Assembly: GCA_019510435.1 (NCBI GenBank)
Contig: JAEKKJ010000013.1
Coordinates: forward strand, 1 to 64,000
DNA length: 64,000 nucleotides
Direction: 5' to 3'
From: Caulobacterales bacterium
GTDB taxonomy: Bacteria > Pseudomonadota > Alphaproteobacteria > Caulobacterales > Caulobacteraceae
Shown: positions 1 to 8,460 of the stretch, piece by piece
Numbering within the stretch: the first letter of the stretch is position 1
Layout of the letters: the number at the start of each line of letters is the position of its first letter
Notes under the pieces: generated by a model
Told to the model about the DNA's origin: nothing
The model's database searches: none
The model's input: only the letters and a program-made list of their open reading frames with translations
Position numbers and translations under genes: made by a program

Positions 1-1481
1 GCCTTGGCGTATTCCACGAAGTCCGGGTTGCCGTAGGTCAGCCCCCAGTCCTTGAAGCCCATGTTGGCCTGCTTCCAGCGGATCATGCCGTAGCTGCCGT
101 CGTTGAGGATCAGGACCGTGATGTTCAGCTTCAGGCGGACCGCGGTCTCCATCTCCTGGCTGTTCATCATGAAGCCGCCGTCGCCGCAGATCGCCATCAC
201 CTTGCGGTTCGGATAGACCATCGCCGAGCCCATGGCCGACGGCAGGCCCGCGCCCATGGTGGCCAGCGCATTGTCCAGCAGCACCGTGTTGGGCATCCGC
301 GCCGGATAGTTGCGGGCGAACCAGATCTTATAGACGCCGTTGTCGAGGCAGATGATCCCGTCGTTCGGCATGGCGTCGCGGATCTGCGAGACCAGGAACT
401 GCGGATAGATCGGGAACCGCTGATCGTCGACCTGGCCGGCGGTGTGCGCCACCTCGGCCTCGCGCGCCTTGAACATCCTGGAGAAGTCCCAAGCGCCCTG
501 GGGCAGGATATCTTCCTTCAGCTGCCAGATGGCGTTGCCGATGTCGCCGATCACCTCGTACTGCGGGAAGTAGACTGGATCGACCTCCGCCGAGCGGAAG
601 TTGATGTGGATCACCTCGGTGCCGCCGGCCTGCATGAAGAAGGGCGGCTTTTCGATCACGTCGTGGCCGACGTTGATGATCAGGTCCGCCGCGCCGATCG
701 CCCGGTGCACGAAGTCGCCCGCCGAAAGGGCGGCGCAGCCCAGGAACTTGGGGCTGAGCTCGTCCACCACGCCCTTGCCCAGCTGGGTCGAGACGAAGGG
801 GATCCCCGTCTTCTCGATGAACTGGGTCAGCATGCGGCTGGTCATGGTGCGGTTGGCGCCGGCGCCGATGACCAGGATCGGGCTCTTGGCCTGTTCGATC
901 CGCTTGGCGGCGGCGCGGATCGACTTCTCGTCGGCCACCGGCCGGCGGGCGTTGCTCTTGGGGATCGGGATCGAATCCGTCTCCTCGTCGGCCACGTCCT
1001 CGGGGAATTCCAGGTGCACCGCGCCCGGCTTCTCCTCCTGCGCCAGGCGGAAGGCCTCGCGGATGCGGGAGGGGATGTTGTCGGCCGAGGCCAGCTGGTG
1101 GGTGTACTTGGTGATCGGCTTCATCATGTCGACCACGTCCAGGATCTGGAACCGACCCTGCTTGGAGCGTTTGATCGGCTTCTGGCCGGTGATCATCATC
1201 ATCGGCATCCCGCCCAGCTGGGCGTAGGCGGCGGCGGTGACGAAGTTGGTGGCGCCCGGGCCCAGGGTGGCCACGCAGACCCCGGCCTTGCCGGTGTGGC
1301 GCCCGTAGGTTGCAGCCATGAATCCCGCGCCCTGCTCATGGCGGGTCAGGATCAATTTGATTTTCGCGGAGCGCGAAAGGCTGTCCAGGAAATCGAGATT
1401 TTCTTCGCCGGGCACCCCGAAGACGTGCTCGACGCCCTCTTCTTCGAGGCACTGCACGAACAGATCAGACGCCTTCGTCAT
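1..1481 (-). CDS. AlsS-type acetolactate synthase-like ThDP enzyme (3' truncated by window)
   Basis: A thiamine-diphosphate enzyme of the acetolactate synthase / pyruvate oxidase family. About 493 residues are present and the C-terminus lies outside the window. The N-terminal ThDP domain has FGVPGEEN near residues 21-28 and RHEQGAGFMA, whose Glu is the usual catalytic residue. A central domain has GHDVIEKPP. The C-terminal ThDP domain carries GDGGFMMNSQEMETAVRLK followed by LILNDGSYG, the GDG...N cofactor motif. Overall it resembles catabolic AlsS more than the anabolic IlvB type, and no small regulatory subunit lies next to it. The predicted reaction is condensation of two pyruvates to acetolactate, but other 2-oxoacid substrates are possible. 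It is divergent from gdhA across 178 bp. The ATG at 1481 fits the family N-terminus. Confidence 0.9.
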   Translation of the reverse strand, partial: MTKASDLFVQCLEEEGVEHVFGVPGEENLDFLDSLSRSAKIKLILTRHEQGAGFMAATYGRHTGKAGVCVATLGPGATNFVTAAAYAQLGGMPMMMITGQKPIKRSKQGRFQILDVVDMMKPITKYTHQLASADNIPSRIREAFRLAQEEKPGAVHLEFPEDVADEETDSIPIPKSNARRPVADEKSIRAAAKRIEQAKSPILVIGAGANRTMTSRMLTQFIEKTGIPFVSTQLGKGVVDELSPKFLGCAALSAGDFVHRAIGAADLIINVGHDVIEKPPFFMQAGGTEVIHINFRSAEVDPVYFPQYEVIGDIGNAIWQLKEDILPQGAWDFSRMFKAREAEVAHTAGQVDDQRFPIYPQFLVSQIRDAMPNDGIICLDNGVYKIWFARNYPARMPNTVLLDNALATMGAGLPSAMGSAMVYPNRKVMAICGDGGFMMNSQEMETAVRLKLNITVLILNDGSYGMIRWKQANMGFKDWGLTYGNPDFVEYAK

Positions 1482-1659
1482 TTTACCAGCCCCCATCCAA
1501 CTTACGAGTTGTCGCAAATTCCAACGACTTGTGAAGGGGCCATCGCAGGTTGTTCGTCGTTGCGTCCCGAATTGAGGTTAGACCGTACCGATTTCGCAGC
1601 TAAGGTTGAGCTGGCGAGAAGTCCGGGGCGTTGGGCGTCCTGGCGATTAGGGGGCAGTC
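1482..1659. promoter_or_regulatory. Divergent intergenic region, ThDP enzyme / gdhA
   Basis: This 178-bp region separates two outward-facing genes, so it should hold both promoters. It is visibly less GC-rich than the genes around it. A purine-rich AGGGGGCAG ribosome-binding site lies just before the gdhA ATG. I cannot name an operator here. Confidence 0.5.
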
Positions 1660-3018
1660 ATGGCGGTAAGCGACCACGTCGATCTGGCGGGATTCATCGA
1701 GGGCGTTAAGCGCCGCAATCCCGGCCAGCCGGAATTCGTCCAGGCGGTCCAGGAAGTGGCCGAGGACATCTTCGACTTCATCCAGGACAAGGAGGCCTAT
1801 CACAAGGCCCAGATCCTGCGCCGCATCGCCGAGCCGGACCGGGTGATCAGCTTCCGCGTCTGCTGGCAGGACGACCAGGGCAACATCCGCGTGCAGCGGG
1901 CCTGGCGCGTGCAGAACAACAACTCCATCGGCCCCTACAAGGGCGGCATCCGCTTCCACCCCTCGGTGACCGAGAGCGTGCTGAAGTTCCTGGCCTTCGA
2001 GCAGACCTTCAAGAACGCCCTGACCGGCCTGCCCATGGGCGGCGGCAAGGGCGGCTCCAACTTCAACCCCAAGGGCAAGTCGGACGGTGAGGTGATGCGC
2101 TTCTGCCAGAGCCTGATGACCGAGCTCTACCGCTACGTGGGCGCGGACGTGGACGTCCCGGCCGGCGACATCGGCGTGGGCGCGCGCGAGATCGGCTACA
2201 TGTTCGGCCAGTACAAGCGCCTGACGAACGAGTTCACCGGCGTGCTCACCGGCAAGGGTCTGGAGTATGGCGGCAGCCTGATCCGCACCGAGGCCACCGG
2301 CTATGGCGCGACCTACTTCCTGCAGAACATGCTCGCCACCCAGAAGGACGAGATCAAGGGCAAGGTCGTGGTGATCTCCGGCTCGGGCAACGTGGCCACC
2401 CACGCCGCCGAGAAGGTGACCCAGCTGGGCGGCAAGGTGGTGACGCTCTCCGACTCCGAGGGCTTCATCTACGATCCGGCCGGCATGACCCAGGAGAAGA
2501 TCGACTGGGTGAAGGACCTGAAGACCAAGCGGCGCGGCCGGATCTCCGAGTACGCCAAGGAATTCAAGGGCTCGGAATTCCACGTGGGCAAGACGCCCTG
2601 GGGGGTGCCGTGCCAGCTGGCCCTGCCGTGCGCCACCCAGAACGAGCTGCTGGGGGACGATGCCCGCACCCTGGTCCAGAACGGCTGCCTTGCGGTGTCG
2701 GAAGGCGCCAACATGCCGACCAACCTGGAGGGCGTGCACGTCTTCAAGGACGCCCAGATCCTCTATGCGCCCGGCAAGGCGGCCAACGCCGGTGGTGTGG
2801 CGGTCTCCGGCCTGGAGATGAGCCAGAACTCGGCCCGCATCTCCTGGAAGGAAGAGGAGCTGCAGCGCCTGCTTGTCGACATCATGGCCGGCATCCACTC
2901 CAGCTGCCTGGAATACGGCGGCCGGCCGGGCTCGAAGGTCATCGACTATGTGAAGGGCGCGAACATCGCGGGCTTCAAGAAGGTGGCCGACGCCATGCTG
3001 GCCTACGGCGTGGTCTGA
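1660..3018 (+). CDS. gdhA: NADP-type glutamate dehydrogenase
   Basis: Reversible reductive amination of 2-oxoglutarate to glutamate in the cytoplasm (ammonium assimilation). The 452 residues match the hexameric ~450-residue class. Visible landmarks are the glutamate-binding segment NNSIGPYKGGIRFHPSV, the catalytic-lysine loop LPMGGGKGGSNFNPKG, PAGDIGVGAREIGYMFGQY, and a Rossmann segment VVISGSGNVATHAAEK near residue 250. The start has an AGGGGGC ribosome-binding site and follows a stop-containing leader. It is transcribed alone, with a strong hairpin right after the stop codon. Cofactor preference is inferred from family resemblance only. Confidence 0.96.
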   Translation: MAVSDHVDLAGFIEGVKRRNPGQPEFVQAVQEVAEDIFDFIQDKEAYHKAQILRRIAEPDRVISFRVCWQDDQGNIRVQRAWRVQNNNSIGPYKGGIRFHPSVTESVLKFLAFEQTFKNALTGLPMGGGKGGSNFNPKGKSDGEVMRFCQSLMTELYRYVGADVDVPAGDIGVGAREIGYMFGQYKRLTNEFTGVLTGKGLEYGGSLIRTEATGYGATYFLQNMLATQKDEIKGKVVVISGSGNVATHAAEKVTQLGGKVVTLSDSEGFIYDPAGMTQEKIDWVKDLKTKRRGRISEYAKEFKGSEFHVGKTPWGVPCQLALPCATQNELLGDDARTLVQNGCLAVSEGANMPTNLEGVHVFKDAQILYAPGKAANAGGVAVSGLEMSQNSARISWKEEELQRLLVDIMAGIHSSCLEYGGRPGSKVIDYVKGANIAGFKKVADAMLAYGVV

Positions 3019-3044
3019 CCTTTACGACCATCGTTGATCTGCCA

Positions 3045-3074
3045 AGCGCCGCCCCGGACCTCCGGGGCGGCGCT
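3045..3074. terminator. Bidirectional hairpin terminator after gdhA
   Basis: A perfect 14-bp stem (AGCGCCGCCCCGGA and its complement) with a 2-nt loop lies between the convergent gdhA and decaheme cytochrome genes. A TTCGCTT tract follows on the plus side. The position between two converging stop codons supports termination from both directions. Confidence 0.8.
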
Positions 3075-3097
3075 TTCGCTTGTGGGGGCTGCCGGGT

Positions 3098-4981
3098 TCA
3101 GACCGCCGGTTTGCCCGCCGCCTCGCTCCAGCGCAGGGCCTCCAGCGGGCGCTCCATCAGGGGCGAGCGGCTGGCGCGGCCAGGAGCGTGGAAGCTGTGG
3201 CAGGTCTCGCAGGTGGTCCCGCCGGCCAGTTCCTTGGCCACCTGCGGCTGGGCGGCGTGGCACTTCTCGCAGGTCGCCTTGGCCGGCATCAGCACGTCGG
3301 AGGCCTGGGTGGAGGTCTTCGCCGCGTGGCAGTCCTCGCACTTGGCGGCCGGCGCGTGCTGGGCGTTGAACTCGTTGTGCGCCGGGATGGCGTGGTTGAA
3401 ATCGCCCTTGGGCATGTAGCTGTTGTTGAGCTTTACCCGATGCACGTCCGGCTGGCCGGTCGCCGGAACGCCCAGCTCGTGGCAGCCGAAGCAGACCCCG
3501 CCGCGGGAGATGGCGGCGCGGTAGGCCGCCATGGCCGAGGCGGATGGGGCTGAGCCCGCGGTGGGCGCGATCGTCCCTGGGCGCTGGCGGTCGCTGCCGC
3601 CCCATACCGCGTTGCCGCCGCCGCCGCCGGACAGGCGCTCGAAGGCGGCCAGGGCCAGGCTTTCCGAGCCGTGCGGCAGGACCTTCACCTCGCCGCCGAC
3701 CCGGGCGTAGGCCAGGGAGTGGCAGTCGCCGCAGTCCTTGGGCATGTCGACCGGCCGATAGCCGCCGCCGGCCACGGGCTGGTGGCAGGCCTGGCAGTCC
3801 AGCGGCTTGCGATAGCGGGCGAGGCCCAGGGCCTGGCGGGTCACGCCGCCGAGGGGGTCCAGGTGCTGCTGGTGGGAGAAGTTGAGGCCTGAAACCTCCC
3901 GCAGGGTGGGGCGGAAGGCGGTGCGGATCGCCGTGAAGCGACCGGGCGCCGTCTCTTCCACCAGCTGGACGCGGAACGCGGGGTGCTTGGCCCAGCTGGG
4001 CGCGTCGCCGAAGTCGATCTGGTGACCGGCATGATCCAGCCGGTCCTTCAGCCCCGTGTGGCAGCCTTGGCAGGTCTGGGCGGCGACGCGCAGCGGCTTG
4101 TCGGCGGCGGGGCCGGAGCCGTGCGGCGGCGCATGCTCGATGTGGCAGCTCGCGCAGCGCCCCGTCGGATGGTTGAACGCCTTGGCGAAGCCCAGCGCGA
4201 TCCGGCCGCCCAGGTCGGGCGGGGAGGGCGTGCCCTGCAGCAGCAGGTCCGGCCGGCCGTGATCGACCACCAGCACCGGCTGGAACGGGCTGCCGCGCCG
4301 GCGGGAATTGTCCTGCGCCCGCGCCACCAGGGCCGCGTCCGGCGAGGCCTGGTGGCAGGCCTTGCAGGCGGCGTCGCGCACCGAGACGAAGGCGTTGGTG
4401 TGGCAGGCCTTGCAGTCGGTCTCGAGGAAGCCGTGCGCCTTGGAGAGGGGCCCCGCCGACCACTGCTGGTCGGGATGGATGCGCATGTGCGCGAAGATCT
4501 CCGCCCCGACGAGCGGCACGAGCAGGCACAGCACCAGGATGGTCAGGCCGAAGGTCCAGGCCATGGTGCGGCGGCCGAACATCTTGGCCTTGAGGGAGAA
4601 TTCCGACGGCGTCAGGTGGCGCTCGTGGTCGTCCTGGGTGACGGTGACGACGGCGTCGCCGTCCTCGTCCGCCTCCAGGGCCAGCGCATAGGTCCCGAAG
4701 ATGGCGACCGGAGCGCTGGCGAGGTCGACCTCCGCCCGCGAGACCCGCCGGCCGCCGACCTCGAAGGTCTGTCCCTCGAGCGACTCGATCGCCACCCGCC
4801 CCGGGCCGGCGAAGCGCATCCGCGCATGATGCGGGTCGATCGACAGGTCGGCGAGGACGACGTCGTTGTCCGGGGCGCGGCCGATGGTGGCCTGGGGCTC
4901 GGCGACGTGACGCTCGCGGACGATCGGATCGCCGCCGCTGGCGCGCTGGGTGATTAGCCTGAGCTTGAATTCCTGCGCCAT
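3098..4981 (-). CDS. FHA-domain / transmembrane / decaheme cytochrome c fusion protein
   Basis: A 627-residue fusion. Residues 1-~115 look like an FHA phosphothreonine-reader domain (IGRAPDNDVVLADLSID then PHHARM near residues 33-55). Residues ~140-162 form one hydrophobic helix. The rest carries ten CxxCH haem-binding motifs (CKACH twice, CASCH, CQGCH, CQACH, CGDCH, CFGCH, CEDCH, CEKCH, CETCH) and should be periplasmic. There is no cleavable signal peptide, so the single helix would place FHA in the cytoplasm and the haems outside. It is the last gene of a three-gene operon, one base after the membrane-protein gene. The haem-binding motifs are seen directly. The electron-transfer role follows from the family, and control by Ser/Thr phosphorylation is inference. 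The SISR-type serine/arginine of many FHA domains is altered here, so phosphopeptide binding is uncertain. Confidence 0.88.
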   Translation of the reverse strand: MAQEFKLRLITQRASGGDPIVRERHVAEPQATIGRAPDNDVVLADLSIDPHHARMRFAGPGRVAIESLEGQTFEVGGRRVSRAEVDLASAPVAIFGTYALALEADEDGDAVVTVTQDDHERHLTPSEFSLKAKMFGRRTMAWTFGLTILVLCLLVPLVGAEIFAHMRIHPDQQWSAGPLSKAHGFLETDCKACHTNAFVSVRDAACKACHQASPDAALVARAQDNSRRRGSPFQPVLVVDHGRPDLLLQGTPSPPDLGGRIALGFAKAFNHPTGRCASCHIEHAPPHGSGPAADKPLRVAAQTCQGCHTGLKDRLDHAGHQIDFGDAPSWAKHPAFRVQLVEETAPGRFTAIRTAFRPTLREVSGLNFSHQQHLDPLGGVTRQALGLARYRKPLDCQACHQPVAGGGYRPVDMPKDCGDCHSLAYARVGGEVKVLPHGSESLALAAFERLSGGGGGNAVWGGSDRQRPGTIAPTAGSAPSASAMAAYRAAISRGGVCFGCHELGVPATGQPDVHRVKLNNSYMPKGDFNHAIPAHNEFNAQHAPAAKCEDCHAAKTSTQASDVLMPAKATCEKCHAAQPQVAKELAGGTTCETCHSFHAPGRASRSPLMERPLEALRWSEAAGKPAV

Positions 4982-4982
4982 G

Positions 4983-5861
4983 TCACCAGTACGCGAAGAC
5001 GCTGATGATGTGCGCCGTCAGCGCCGCCAGCAGGGCGAAGGTGGCCGGGATGTGCACGAACAGCCAAGCTTCAAGCATGGCGGTGATCTGCATCTGCCGG
5101 CGGGCGAGGGCAAGCACCTCGGCCTTCTGCTGCATCAGCTCCTCGATCTTGGTCAGGGCCTCGGCCTGGCGGGCGCTGGCCGAAGAGGGCAGGGCGCGCA
5201 GCTGCTCCAGGGCGCGCCGGTTGGCGCAGTCGCCGTGCCGGTTGGTCAGGCGCGTCCAGAAGCCGCCGCCGATCTCGGTGAGCTCGATCGACAGGCGCGC
5301 GATCGCCGCCCCATGCCGGTCCAGCGGCTGGGCCACGTCATGGATCTGCTGGTCCAGCTTCTCCAGGCTCTCCAGCATCTGCTTGCGGGTGGTCTCCCCG
5401 CGGTTGTGGCTGAGCTGGGAGGGCAGGGTGGCGTAGGCCCAGATGCCGACCGCGCCGGAGGCGATCACCAGCATCATCAGGACATAGGCCAGGGTGTGGA
5501 TGTTCCAGCCGAACTGGAAGCCGGTGTGCAGGGTCGCCAGCACCACCAGCGACAGCCCGAGGTAGACGTGGGCCGAGACCCAGGCCTTCAGGGAATAGTG
5601 GTGGTCGGTGATCCATCGCTTGCGCACGCCCAGGCAGGCCAGCCAGACGATCAGCCCGGCGCTCACCGTGCCCAGCGTATAGCCCAGCCAGCTGTTGCCG
5701 CTGGGCGGACGGCCCAGCCGGGTGGCGGTGACGAAATAGGCGCCGATCGCCAGGACGCACAGCGCCGTGGCGAACTGGGCCCAGCGAAACCCCTTGTAGC
5801 GGAGGAAGCCCTCGTGGGTCCTCTGCCTGACGCGCTCTGTGTGTCCCCCGACCTGAGTCAC
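4983..5861 (-). CDS. Polytopic His-rich membrane protein, putative cytochrome b-like quinone subunit
   Basis: 292 residues with about five hydrophobic helices: near 27-45, 59-78, 93-116, 121-145 and 265-290. The helices contain several histidines that could bind b-type haem or contact quinone (AHVYLG, ATLHTGF, WNIHTL in the middle; LFVHIPA and LTAHIIS at the end). Between helices 4 and 5 is a ~115-residue soluble, charged, probably helical region (QMLESLEKLDQQIHDV; KIEELMQQKAEVLALARRQ). It sits 3 bp after the Fe-S flavoprotein gene and 1 bp before the FHA-cytochrome gene, so it is the likely membrane anchor of one complex. I do not recognise a named family, and the haem-binding proposal is inference from histidine placement. 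Confidence 0.75.
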   Translation of the reverse strand: MTQVGGHTERVRQRTHEGFLRYKGFRWAQFATALCVLAIGAYFVTATRLGRPPSGNSWLGYTLGTVSAGLIVWLACLGVRKRWITDHHYSLKAWVSAHVYLGLSLVVLATLHTGFQFGWNIHTLAYVLMMLVIASGAVGIWAYATLPSQLSHNRGETTRKQMLESLEKLDQQIHDVAQPLDRHGAAIARLSIELTEIGGGFWTRLTNRHGDCANRRALEQLRALPSSASARQAEALTKIEELMQQKAEVLALARRQMQITAMLEAWLFVHIPATFALLAALTAHIISVFAYW

Positions 5862-5864
5862 CGC

Positions 5865-8318
5865 CTAGCCGGCCCCCTTATCGATGCGCGCCACCGAGAG
5901 GAAGGCGTCGGGCGAGACCCGGATCGCCGCCCCGGTGGGACAGGCCCTGACGCAGGCCGGCCCCCCGGCCTTGCCCGAGCACATGTCGCACTTGATGGCG
6001 AGCTTAGGGCTCTCGGCCCCGCCCGCCTTGGCCGCCTTCTTGCGCCACTCGTAGTCGGGCTGCCCGGGGCCGGGGCCGGCGCCGAATAGCATCCAGGAGA
6101 ACAGGCTGGGCTTGGGCGGCGGCGGCTTGTCCATCTGGATCACGCCGTAGGGGCAGGCCCGCTGGCAGTTGCCGCAGCCGATGCAGGCGTCGGAGATGAA
6201 CACCTCCCCGTCGGGTCCGCGCCGGATGGCGTTGGGTGGGCAGTCGCTCATGCAGTGCGGGTGTTCGCAGTGGCGGCACGAGGTGGGCACGTGGATGTTG
6301 GCGAAGGTGGTGCCGGCCTCGCGGTTGAGCCGCGACAGGCCGTCGTGGCTGTCGGCGCAGGCGCGCTCGCAGTTGTCGCATCCGACGCACAGGCTCTCGT
6401 CGATCAGCAGCACGTCGGTGGCCTCGCCGATGCCCTGCTTGATCAGGAAGTTGGCGACCGAGGAGTACATGTCGACAGCGCCGCCGAACTCCTCCTTCTG
6501 CTCCTCGATGAAGGCGTTGACCTCGCGGCGCGCCTGCATCTCGTTGCGCATGCGCTTGGCCAGCTCCGGCTTGCGCTCGAGCAGCTGGCGGAACGGCTCG
6601 GCCGGCAGCTTCACCACCTGGCTGCGGATGGCGGCCTTGACGGTGGCGACCCGCGGCGTGCGCTCGATCATCGCCATCTCGCCGGAGTAGGAGCCGGCGG
6701 GCACGTAGGACATGAACACCGGCTTCCCGCCCAGGTTCTTCTCCACGATCATCGAGCCGGAGCGGATGATGTAGAGGTCGTCCGAGACGTCGCCCTCGTT
6801 GATGATCGCCTGGCCCGGGCGCACCTCCATCACCTCGGCGCCGGCCAGCACGTCCTTGATGTCCTCGGGCGTCAGGCCGGACTTGAAGATCTGCAGCACC
6901 TGCCGCTCGGTGGTGATGCGGTTCACGGTGTCCCGCGCCTCCGGCACCTGGGCCATCAGCTTCAGGGCGGCCATACGCGGGATCTCGACGCAGATCGTCG
7001 GCTCGGAGGCGCGGATGGTGGAGCCGCGGCGGCGGCCCGAGATCAGGCCCACCTCCCCGAAGATCGACCCGGCGCCGATCGGCACGGTGATCCGCGGGTT
7101 GGCGGGATCCACCTCGACGGCCACCGCCCCCTCGGCGATGCCGAACAGCGAGGAGCCCTGGTCGTTGCGGATGAAGATCGCATCGCCGGGGCTGTAGGCC
7201 CGCACCTCGGAGTCCAGCAGGAACTCGCGCATCTGCAGCGGCGACAGGCCGTTCAGGATCTCGACCCGGCTGCGCAGGAACTCCAGCCATTCGGCGACCG
7301 AGCGTTGGCCGGGCAGGCCCTTCAGCTTGTCCTTGAGCAGCGGCTCGTCGGCAGGCTCCAGGTTGTCGGTGCCGCTGATGTATTCGACGACGTCGAAGCC
7401 CTGGTTCATGCAGTGCTTGATCAGCGGGTAGCCGGCCAGGGCGCCGATCACATAGATGCCGGGCTTGGTGCTCTCGAAGGTGGGCGTCAGGGTGGGGAAG
7501 GCGGTGGGCGAATCGCTGGCGAAGGCGACGCCGCAGGCCTCCACGAACTTGCGCGGCGGCGAGGCGCCCATGCGCGCGATGATCCGGTCGCACTTGTAGC
7601 GGGACGAGCCCTGGGGCGTGTCCACCGTGATCCAGCCGGCTTCGACCAGGCTGGGCGTCGTCTCGGTCATGATGGTCATCCGCCCGGAGTCGCGGGTGGC
7701 CATCAGGTTGTCGACATTGGCCTTCTTGGCGCGGGCGAAGTCGGCCGAGCGGTTGACGATGGTGACGGTGTTGCCCTGGCCGGCGTCGGCCGCCAGGCCC
7801 AGGGCGTTCTCGATCCCGGCGTCGCCGGAGCCGATGACGAAGATATGTTCGTCGGTGTACTCGCCGGGGTCGTCCAGCTGGTACTGCACGTGGGGCAGGC
7901 CGGCGCCGTCGCAGCGCATCAGGTTCGGGTTTCCCTGGGTGCCGATGGCCAGGATGATGTTCTCGGCGCGCACCGGCTCGCCGCGGGTGAGCTCGATGGT
8001 GAAGGCGCCCTGTTCGCCGGTGATCGACTTCACGTCGGCCTTGAACTTCACATTGACCCCGGCGGTGCGGGTGTCCTCGTTCCACTGGGCCAGGATCTTT
8101 TCACGCTTGCCGGCGTCGAACTGGCAATCGGCGCGGAGCACCAGCACCGATGGCGTGGCCATCACGTGCTTGCCCTTCTGGTAGCGGAAGATGGTGTCGG
8201 AGAGGTGATCGGTCTTCTCCAGAAGGACGTGCGACAGGCCCTTCTTCGCGGCGTGCGCGGCCGCGCTCATGCCGGCAGGACCGGATCCCACGATCGCGAT
8301 CTTGTAGAGTTCCGACAT
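5865..8318 (-). CDS. FAD/NAD(P) oxidoreductase with two cNMP-binding domains and four 4Fe-4S clusters
   Basis: An 817-residue cytoplasmic multidomain protein. Residues 1-~310 form a two-dinucleotide-fold flavoprotein (GSGPAGMSAAAHAAKKG at the N-terminus; GSGDAGIENALGLAA near 160), like the YpdA/thioredoxin-reductase family but with no obvious redox CxxC. Two CAP-type cyclic-nucleotide-binding domains follow. The first (FGEVGLISGRRRGSTIR, ~415-435) has a degenerate phosphate-binding cassette; the second (GEMAMIERTPRVATVK, ~545-562) is canonical. The C-terminal ~180 residues resemble a DMSO-reductase B-type ferredoxin with four cysteine groups: CVGCDNCERAC ~643, CRHCEHPHCMSDC ~677, CIGCGNCQRAC ~710, CDMC...CVRAC ~776. 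It begins the operon with the membrane and decaheme genes. Inferred role: cNMP-gated entry point for NAD(P)H electrons. Confidence 0.9.
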   Translation of the reverse strand: MSELYKIAIVGSGPAGMSAAAHAAKKGLSHVLLEKTDHLSDTIFRYQKGKHVMATPSVLVLRADCQFDAGKREKILAQWNEDTRTAGVNVKFKADVKSITGEQGAFTIELTRGEPVRAENIILAIGTQGNPNLMRCDGAGLPHVQYQLDDPGEYTDEHIFVIGSGDAGIENALGLAADAGQGNTVTIVNRSADFARAKKANVDNLMATRDSGRMTIMTETTPSLVEAGWITVDTPQGSSRYKCDRIIARMGASPPRKFVEACGVAFASDSPTAFPTLTPTFESTKPGIYVIGALAGYPLIKHCMNQGFDVVEYISGTDNLEPADEPLLKDKLKGLPGQRSVAEWLEFLRSRVEILNGLSPLQMREFLLDSEVRAYSPGDAIFIRNDQGSSLFGIAEGAVAVEVDPANPRITVPIGAGSIFGEVGLISGRRRGSTIRASEPTICVEIPRMAALKLMAQVPEARDTVNRITTERQVLQIFKSGLTPEDIKDVLAGAEVMEVRPGQAIINEGDVSDDLYIIRSGSMIVEKNLGGKPVFMSYVPAGSYSGEMAMIERTPRVATVKAAIRSQVVKLPAEPFRQLLERKPELAKRMRNEMQARREVNAFIEEQKEEFGGAVDMYSSVANFLIKQGIGEATDVLLIDESLCVGCDNCERACADSHDGLSRLNREAGTTFANIHVPTSCRHCEHPHCMSDCPPNAIRRGPDGEVFISDACIGCGNCQRACPYGVIQMDKPPPPKPSLFSWMLFGAGPGPGQPDYEWRKKAAKAGGAESPKLAIKCDMCSGKAGGPACVRACPTGAAIRVSPDAFLSVARIDKGAG

Positions 8319-8460
8319 ACTCCCCCACGCCCCCAGGTCATATGGCCGCCGACCCGCCGGCTAGCCCTTCACGCCTCCATTTGGCCCTGGCACTGTAACA
8401 TTTCCGATCTACGCGGAACGCGCTACCACGCGCCGCAGGTCGGAGGGGAGCACAAAGTCC
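8319..8460. promoter_or_regulatory. Divergent promoter region, redox operon / ccm operon
   Basis: 142 bp between two outward-facing operons: one encodes a decaheme cytochrome, the other cytochrome c maturation. A GGGGGAG ribosome-binding site precedes the flavoprotein ATG on the minus strand and GGAGGGGAGC precedes ccmF. Shared regulation would be sensible, but no operator is recognised. Confidence 0.5.

Noticed and set aside
444..1709. Plus-strand frame of 421 codons overlapping the ThDP enzyme
   Set aside because: The minus-strand frame gives a complete acetolactate-synthase-like sequence, and the plus frame also runs into the gdhA start.
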